Made by a program: the position numbers and the translations under genes
In this document: piece by piece, positions 58,047 to 64,000 of the stretch
Layout: each line of letters begins with the position of its first letter
How positions within the stretch are numbered: position 1 is the stretch's first letter
NCBI RefSeq assembly: GCF_036884655.1
Contig: NC_088342.1
Coordinates: 17,547,501-17,611,500, forward strand
Length of the DNA stretch: 64,000 nt
From: Musa acuminata AAA Group
Lineage: Eukaryota > Streptophyta > Magnoliopsida > Zingiberales > Musaceae
Reading direction: 5' to 3'
Notes under the pieces: generated by a model
The model's input: only the letters and a program-made list of their open reading frames with translations
Told to the model about the DNA's origin: nothing
The model's database searches: none

Positions 58047-59626
58047 TGTTCTTCATGAGTTGTTTTTAATTTAGTTTTAAAAAAAATTTATCTAAATTTC
58101 TTTTTAAAAATTACATGTTTAATAATGTAATGAAAATGTAAAAATTGGGATCATGCTAGTAATTTTGAAAATGATAATGAAAATTACATATTTTATGTTA
58201 AAGGAATAAAATATTAGATTTAAATCTAATAATAATCCTATGTATGTTTTTCAACAAGAAATAATGTGTATTTCCGATGTTGATTGAAATCATGCTTGAT
58301 TGTTTAATGATGTAATAATGTAACAAAATATTAAATATAAATCAAATGCTTGTACACTTAACAAGATTAATCATATTGTTTCTTAATTTTAATTAAAGAT
58401 GCTCTATGATTAATGAAATCAAGTTTTATTTGAAGTAATGATTTGATATCATGCTCAATGAGTTTATGTTTCAAATTTATGCATGATGATTCTTGAAATT
58501 TCTTATGCATAAATCAAGATACTGTATCATTTGATCCCTTATGTTTCTTTTTACTATTTATAAAAAAAAGAGATTTGATGAAATAAATCATGTCTTATGG
58601 CATTCATGATTTGATATTATTATCTTTCATGACATAATGTGTAAATTCCTTTGTATTTGTGGTTGCAAACCTCATGTTATTAGTAGAGTATTGATGTAAA
58701 ATTTATATTCCACTCTACTTCTTCCTTGTTTATAATAACAAAGGGGAGAAAAAATATTGCTAGCTTAAATGAGAAACTTAGATATGTTAGATCTTCCAAA
58801 TACATAAATTCTTCTTATACATTTTCCGGATTATGATCATGATCTCTTAAATTTTAGACTTGATCTTTCATTTTTTTTTATTGAAATAATGACTGAAACA
58901 TTGATGATATGAATGCATGAAATACTCATAATATTGTTTTGATGCTCTAAAATAATATAAATTTGCTAGCTTATGAGTATCATATATAATATGATGATTG
59001 ATTTATTTTTAGTATCATGCATAAAGTAAGGATGATATGTAAAGTTTTAAAATTGTGCATGTTGTAAATTGAAACTATAACGATGCACAAATATATTGAA
59101 ATAATGATTGAGTAATTATGAATGATAATTTGATATTATGCATGTAATATTTCAACTTATGATAATGATGCATGTAATGATAAAATATTCATGATGAAAA
59201 ATTGTTTTGACATTCATAACTTGATTTTTCATCTTTGATTATTCATCCTTTGTCATAATTTAAAAATTATTGTAAAGGGAAAAACAGATACAAAATTGTA
59301 TTCTTCTCTTCTTTTTTTACAATGACAAACGGGGAGATAGCTAGCTTGCATAAGTTAAGAAGATGCAAAAACTTACTTGCTTGCTTGCACATCTAAAGAG
59401 AAGATGCAAACGTACTTCATATAACTTGCTTCATGTAAAACATTGTATCTTGCTAGCTTGTTATCTTACATTATTTTTCAATAACTTGCTAGCATTCTTA
59501 CTTCAAATAGAAGTAACATATGCCAAATTGCTAGCTTGATTGTTGTAAAATAATATAAAATTTTGCTAGCTTGCACTTTGCAAAGGAAGCAAAAATAGCA
59601 CTTCTCAAAAGAGAAGAAAGAGCTTG
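58047..59626 (+). other. Element I 3' non-coding tract
   Basis: AT-rich, with PPT-like tracts at about 58735-58750 and 59320-59338 and GCTAGC modules in 59338-59600, the same order as in C. No coding frame. Confidence 0.72.
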
Positions 59627-60343
59627 TGTTGGGTCCAAGCCCACATAAGCTTGTGTTGGGTCCAGCCTATATGTGGGCTTGGACAATTGGGCCTATTGAG
59701 CCCAAATCAGCAAATGAAAGAAATTAAAAAGAGGAGAGAGAAGGTGAGGAAAATAGATCATATTGCAGTGTGCGGCGTGTAGAGAAAAGAGGAGAGAAAA
59801 ATAGAGAGAGAACGATTAGGTTTCTGAGTTTTCTGCTTGACGATCAGTGGCCAAACGTTATCAGTTTCGGCCCAAACTTTATGTGAAGAATCCTTGTAGC
59901 AAACTCTACAATCCTAACGGTGTTGATCTGCAGTTTACCCTCTCTAAGGTACTTTCCTGTGAAATCCACTTTGTGAGACCTAGAATTCTCTTTTGAGGAG
60001 ATACATCCTATATGATGAAGATATGCTATTCTTGAGCCAAGATCTATGATCTTGATGTTATTCTGATTCTCTAGTTATTCTAGAGAAGACCTACTATAAA
60101 CCTGTTATCATTATTATTGATAGTAGAAGTTTGAGGTGGACTACGGTCCCGTGGTTTTTCCCATATTGGGTTTTTCACATTAAAAAGATTTGGTCTCACC
60201 GTGTGATTGATTTTTGCTCTATTGTTTATGCTGTGCTGGTTGATATTTTCATTTGGATATCAAGTTGGTATTTTGATGAGGAACCTATTTTGATACACAA
60301 AGAGGGAAAGAATTATTCCGCTTTAACAGGATTCTTCCCAACA
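59627..60343 (+). repeat. Element J 5' LTR
   Basis: Ends TTCTTCCCAACA. Two possible starts TGTTGGGTCC exist, 59627 and 59654, because 27 bp are duplicated there (AGCTTGTGTTGGGTCC and following). The inner start pairs best with the LTR length of about 690 bp. An alternative is that the outer copy belongs to target sequence. Confidence 0.75.
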
Positions 60344-60345
60344 AG

Positions 60346-60357
60346 TGGTATCAGAGC
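60346..60357 (+). promoter_or_regulatory. Primer binding site of element J
   Basis: TGGTATCAGAGC two bases after the LTR. Confidence 0.92.
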
Positions 60358-60395
60358 AACATGTTGTTTGGTGCTAGTTTTCTTGTGTGATTGAA

Positions 60396-63300
60396 ATGGA
60401 GTCTGATGGTATGATTAAATTGAACTCATCAAATTATTCAACTTGGAGGCGTATGATGGAAGATTTGCTTTATTGCAAAGATTTGTATAAGCCCATCAAG
60501 GTTAAAGATAAACCTTCTACTATTGACGATGAAGAATGAGAAGTTCAACATAGAAAAACTATTGCCTATATTAGAAGATGGATGGATATAAACTTGCATG
60601 AGCATATTTCTGATGAAACCAGAGCTGATGTTATTTGGCAAATGTTAGAAAACCCCTTTGCGAAAAAGACAGTGGGAAATAGAATTTCTCTCCTCAGAAG
60701 GCTTGTAAATTTGAAGTATAAAGATGGTGGTAACATTGTTGAGCACATAAGCCTATTTCAGAGTCTTGCAAACAAGTTGGTTGCTATGAAAATGAATATA
60801 GATGATGAGATGCAAGGATTATTACTTCTCAGCTCTTTATCAAAAAGTTGGGAAACATATGTGGTGACTATTTGCAACTCCACGCCAGAGGGAACTCTAA
60901 CTATTGATATGGTTAAAGACAGTTTGCTAAATGAAGATGCCAGAAGGAAAGAACAGGGTGAATCTTCTTCTGGGGCACTTGTTACTGAAAAACAAGAAAG
61001 ACGTGGAAGAAGTCATAGCAGAAACCCACATAGATATAGAGGAAGATCCAAGTCTAGAAGAAATATCAAATGTTTTCACTGTAACAGGCCAGGTCACATG
61101 AAGAAAGAGTGTAGGTTTTGGAAGCGAGAACAGAATGAAATGAAGAAAAATAAGAAAGAGACCAATACAATTACTGCTGAAGGTAATATCACTATTGTCT
61201 GTGATGAAGGTTGTGTTAGCCTTGTAGCTTAGGACAGTAATTGGGTAATTGACTCTGGTGCTTCATTTCATGTCACTTCTCATGGTGATTTCTTTAGATC
61301 TTACACTGTTGGTGATTTTGGTAATGTCAAAATGGGAAACAATGGTACATCTAAGATTGTGGGTATTGGAGATATTTGCTTGGAGACCAGTATTGGGAGC
61401 AAATTAATACTCAAAGATATAAGGCATGTTCCAGATATTCGTCTTAACTTGATATCTACAGGTAGACTTGATGATGAGGGCTTTGCATATTATTTTGGTG
61501 AAAGTAGATGGAAACTCACTAAAGGTTCTCTAATTGTGGCAAAAGGAAAGAAGATTAACTCTTTTTATGTCATGGAAGCTAAGCTACACAAAGGAGAGAT
61601 TAATGCAATTCAAAAAGGTGAAAGTATAGATCTTTAGCATAAGAGGCTTGGACATATCAGGGAGAAGGGACTTCAAACTCTTGCTAGAAAGCAGTTCTTA
61701 CTAGAGTTGCAAGGTACATCTCTTAAATCTTGTGATCATTGCTTAGTTGGAAAAACACAGAGTTGCATTTCAGACATATCCATCATCTAGAATATCAGAT
61801 ATTATTGATTTAGTTTATACTGATGTTTGTACTATGCAAACTAAAACTCTTGGAAGTGCTCTTTATTTTATTACTTTTATTGATGACCATTCTAGAAAAG
61901 TGTGAGCTTTTGCTTTGAAATCTAAAGACTAGGTATTCGATGCTTTCAAGGAGTTTCATGTCAGTGTTGAAAGAGAAACTGGTAGAAAACTAAAGTGTAT
62001 TCGATCAGATAATGGTGGCGAGTACAGGGGTCCTTTTGAGAATTATTGTAGGTTCCGTGGTATCAGGCTTGAGAAAACAGTTCCTAAAACTCCTCAGCAG
62101 AACGGTGTGGCAGAAAGGATGAACAGAACCATTGAAGAAAGGATTAGGTGTATGTTTTCCCATGCCAAGTTACCGAAGTCATTTTGGGGGGAGGCTATGA
62201 GAACTACAGTTGACCTGATAAATCTTTCTCCATCAGTTCCTCTGCAATGTGATGTTCCAGAGAGAGTATGGAGAGGAAAAGATATATCTTATAATCACTT
62301 AAAAGTCTTTGGGTGTAAAGCATTTGTTCATATTCCCAAAGATGAGAGGTCCAAGCTTGATAGTAAAGCAAAAGCATGTATCTTCTTGGGATATGGTCAT
62401 TAAGAGTTTGGTTACAGATTATGGGATCTAGTGAACAAGAAGATTATTAGAAGCAGAGATGTTGTGTTTCTTGAAGACCAATTGTTTGATGATGGTGATA
62501 ATATTGAGAAGCCAGAAACCTCTATTTATATTCCTTGGAGTTTGGGTCTAGTTCCTTCACCTATAGTTCATGATGATCATGGGGGAGATAAACAAGAAGA
62601 TTGTGGTGAGAATACCAGTGATGATACACCTATAGTTGATGATGCTGAACCAACTGAACCAGCACCTCCACCACCAGTTGAGATTCCATTGAGAAGATCC
62701 ACTAGAGAGCGACAACCCTCTACCAGATATCCTCCACATGAGTATGCTATGCTTACTGACGAGGGAGAGCCAGAAACTTACTAAGAAGCTATTCTACATG
62801 AGAATAAGAATGAGTGGGTTAAAGCCATGCAAGAAGAGATGAGATCCTTGCTTGAGAATCACACCTATGACTTGGTAAAGTTGCCTAAAGAGAAGAAAGC
62901 TCTCAAGAATAAGTGGGTTTATAAATTGAAGACTGAAAATAATAGCTCACAACAGAGATACAAGGCACGACTAGTTGTGAAAGGATTCAGTCAGAAGAAA
63001 GGTATTGACCTTGAAGAAATATTTTCTCCGGTTGTAAAAATGTCCTCTATCCGAGTTGTTCTTGGTTTGGCTGTCCGCTTGAATTTAGAAGTTGAACAAC
63101 TTGATGTAAAAACAACATTTCTTCATGGTGACTTAGAAGAAGAAATTTACATGGAGCAACCAGAAGGTTTCAAAGTGAAGGGAAAAGAAAATAAGGTGTG
63201 TAAGCTTAGGAAAAGCTTATATGGACTCAAACAGGCACCTAGACAAATATATAAGAAGTTTGATTCCTTTATGATGAGCCAAGGGTATGATAGAACCACA

Positions 63301-64000
63301 TTTGATCATTGTGTGTTTATGAAGAAATTTTCAGATGATGATTTTATTATTTTACTACTATATGTTGATGATATGCTGATTGTTGGCCATGATGTTGGAA
63401 AAATTGGAAAGCTTAAAAGAGAGCTAAGTAAGTCTTTTGCCATGAAAGACTTGGGATCGGTGAAACAAATACTTGGCATGAAGATTCTTCGTGATAGGAA
63501 GAAAAGAAAGATTTGGCTATCTCAGGAGACTTACATTGAAAAGGTTCTTGAAAGATTCAATATGAGTAAAGCCAAAGCAGTTTGTTCTCCACTTGCAGGT
63601 CATTTCAAGTTGAGTTCGAAACAATGTCCTACAAGTGAGAAAGAAAAAGAAGAAATGTCCAGAGTGCCTTACTCATCTGCAGTAGGCAGTTTGATGTATG
63701 CTATGGTTTATACTAGGCCAGATATAGCTCATGTAATTGGAGTTGTCAGTCGATTTCTCTCAAATCCTGGAAAGGAACATTGGGCAGCAGTGAAATGGAT
63801 ATTAAGATATCTAAAAGGTACTTCCAGGTTGTGTTTATGTTTTGGCAGTGATGAACCTGTGTTAGAAGGCTACACAGATGCAGACATGGCAAGTGATACT
63901 AATTCCAGGAAGTCCACTTCGAGATTCTTGATGACATTTGTAGGAGGAGCAGTCTCTTGGCAGTCTAAGTTACAGAAGTGTGTTGCTCTATCAACCAAAG
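60396..64000 (+). pseudogene. Element J gag-pol, degenerate, partial at the right edge
   Basis: ATG at 60396. Gag to about 61200 with a stop TGA at 60537-60539 (likely from TGG) and an intact CCHC knuckle (CFHCNRPGHMKKEC, near 61069). Stop TAG at 61230, then protease WVIDSGAS with DSG at 61251-61259. Stop near 61635, integrase zinc domain (HKRLGH and CDHC), a one-base shift near 61763, then all three acidic catalytic residues are kept (YTDVC, SDNGGEY, VAERMNR). Stops near 61905, 61930, 62401 and 62782. From 62785 the frame is open to the window end (first ATG 62827): RT with YVDD at 63361-63372 and the start of RNase H (GYTDAD near 63872, ALSTK at the edge). Confidence 0.92.

Larger units (their letters stand above)
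55459..59653 (+). mobile_element. Element I: TR-GAG-like LTR element, 5' part; interrupted by J
   Basis: 5' LTR 55459-57043, PBS 57046-57057, decayed gag 57093-58046 and AT-rich 3' tract to about 59626-59653, where element J begins. No 3' LTR in the window; it is expected beyond the right end of J. Gag has the shortened knuckle region as in B, C and G. Confidence 0.85.
59654..64000 (+). mobile_element. Element J: Tnt1-like Ty1/copia element, runs off the window
   Basis: 5' LTR 59654-60343 (or from 59627, see the duplication), PBS 60346-60357, then gag-pol from 60396. Domain order gag, CCHC, protease, integrase, RT, RNase H is that of an autonomous copia element. Its Gag resembles the tobacco Tnt1 type, not the UBN2-like Gag of A. 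Unlike the A family its LTR has no palindromic cluster or poly-C hairpin. Point-mutation stops make this copy inactive. It lies inside element I. Confidence 0.88.

Noticed and set aside
60131..60394. 87-codon frame at the end of the J LTR
   Set aside because: It spans the LTR, its end and the PBS, so it cannot be a conserved protein.

Overview
The window looks like a plant nuclear chromosome, most likely a non-grass commelinid monocot (Musaceae-like is a guess, not shown). It holds one ordinary host gene, an intronless DYW-type pentatricopeptide repeat (PPR) gene at 45639-47579 with the GC-rich 5' half typical of monocot genes. Nearly everything else is LTR retrotransposon. I defined elements from LTR termini (TG...CA), primer binding sites complementary to initiator Met-tRNA (core TGGTATCAGAGC), polypurine tracts (PPT), and 5-bp target site duplications (TSDs) read directly.

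Left region, 1-44355: one old autonomous Ty1/copia element of Sirevirus type on the minus strand ('A'), blown apart by later insertions. Its right (5') LTR is 40458-41504 plus 44077-44355, its gag 39024-40414, the gag end and pol 18898-22088, and its 3' LTR is 1-494, cut by the window edge. Inside A: element F (plus, 625-17648, TSD AAGTT), element C (plus, 22089-39018, TSD AAACA) and element E (minus, 41505-44071, TSD CTGGC/CCGGC). F was hit by element G (minus, 4807-12499) and a solo LTR H (13163-14420). C was hit by element B (plus, 23588-31749, TSD CTCTT) and by solo LTRs at 32902-34268 (TSD TTAAC) and 36797-38366 (TSD AGTGT). The nesting gives a relative chronology: A oldest, then F and C, then B and G, whose LTR pairs are nearly identical and whose gag frames are open.

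B, C, G and I are non-autonomous TR-GAG-like elements: two LTRs, a PBS, a Gag-only gene and a long AT-rich 3' non-coding tract with several PPT copies. Their Gag has lost the CCHC zinc knuckle that the A/F lineage carries. Where the 3' junction is visible in B, C and G, an inverted repeat straddles the PPT and the start of the LTR, and two of its base pairs covary between B and C/G. I consider this hairpin and the knuckle-less Gag the most interesting signals. F is different: behind a gag/protease remnant it has a U3-like repeat array with a TATA box, followed by a second, broken ORF resembling the 'putative plant transposon protein' family (PF20167).

Middle, 44356-49822: a TA-rich microsatellite abutting the end of A, the PPR gene, and flanking sequence without genes that I can recognise. 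Right region, 49823-64000: a Ty3/gypsy remnant (minus), a fragment of a copia LTR head, a non-autonomous LARD-like element with its 5' LTR and PBS, a further TR-GAG element I (from 55459), and a Tnt1-like copia element J (from about 59654) that runs off the right edge with RNase H still open.
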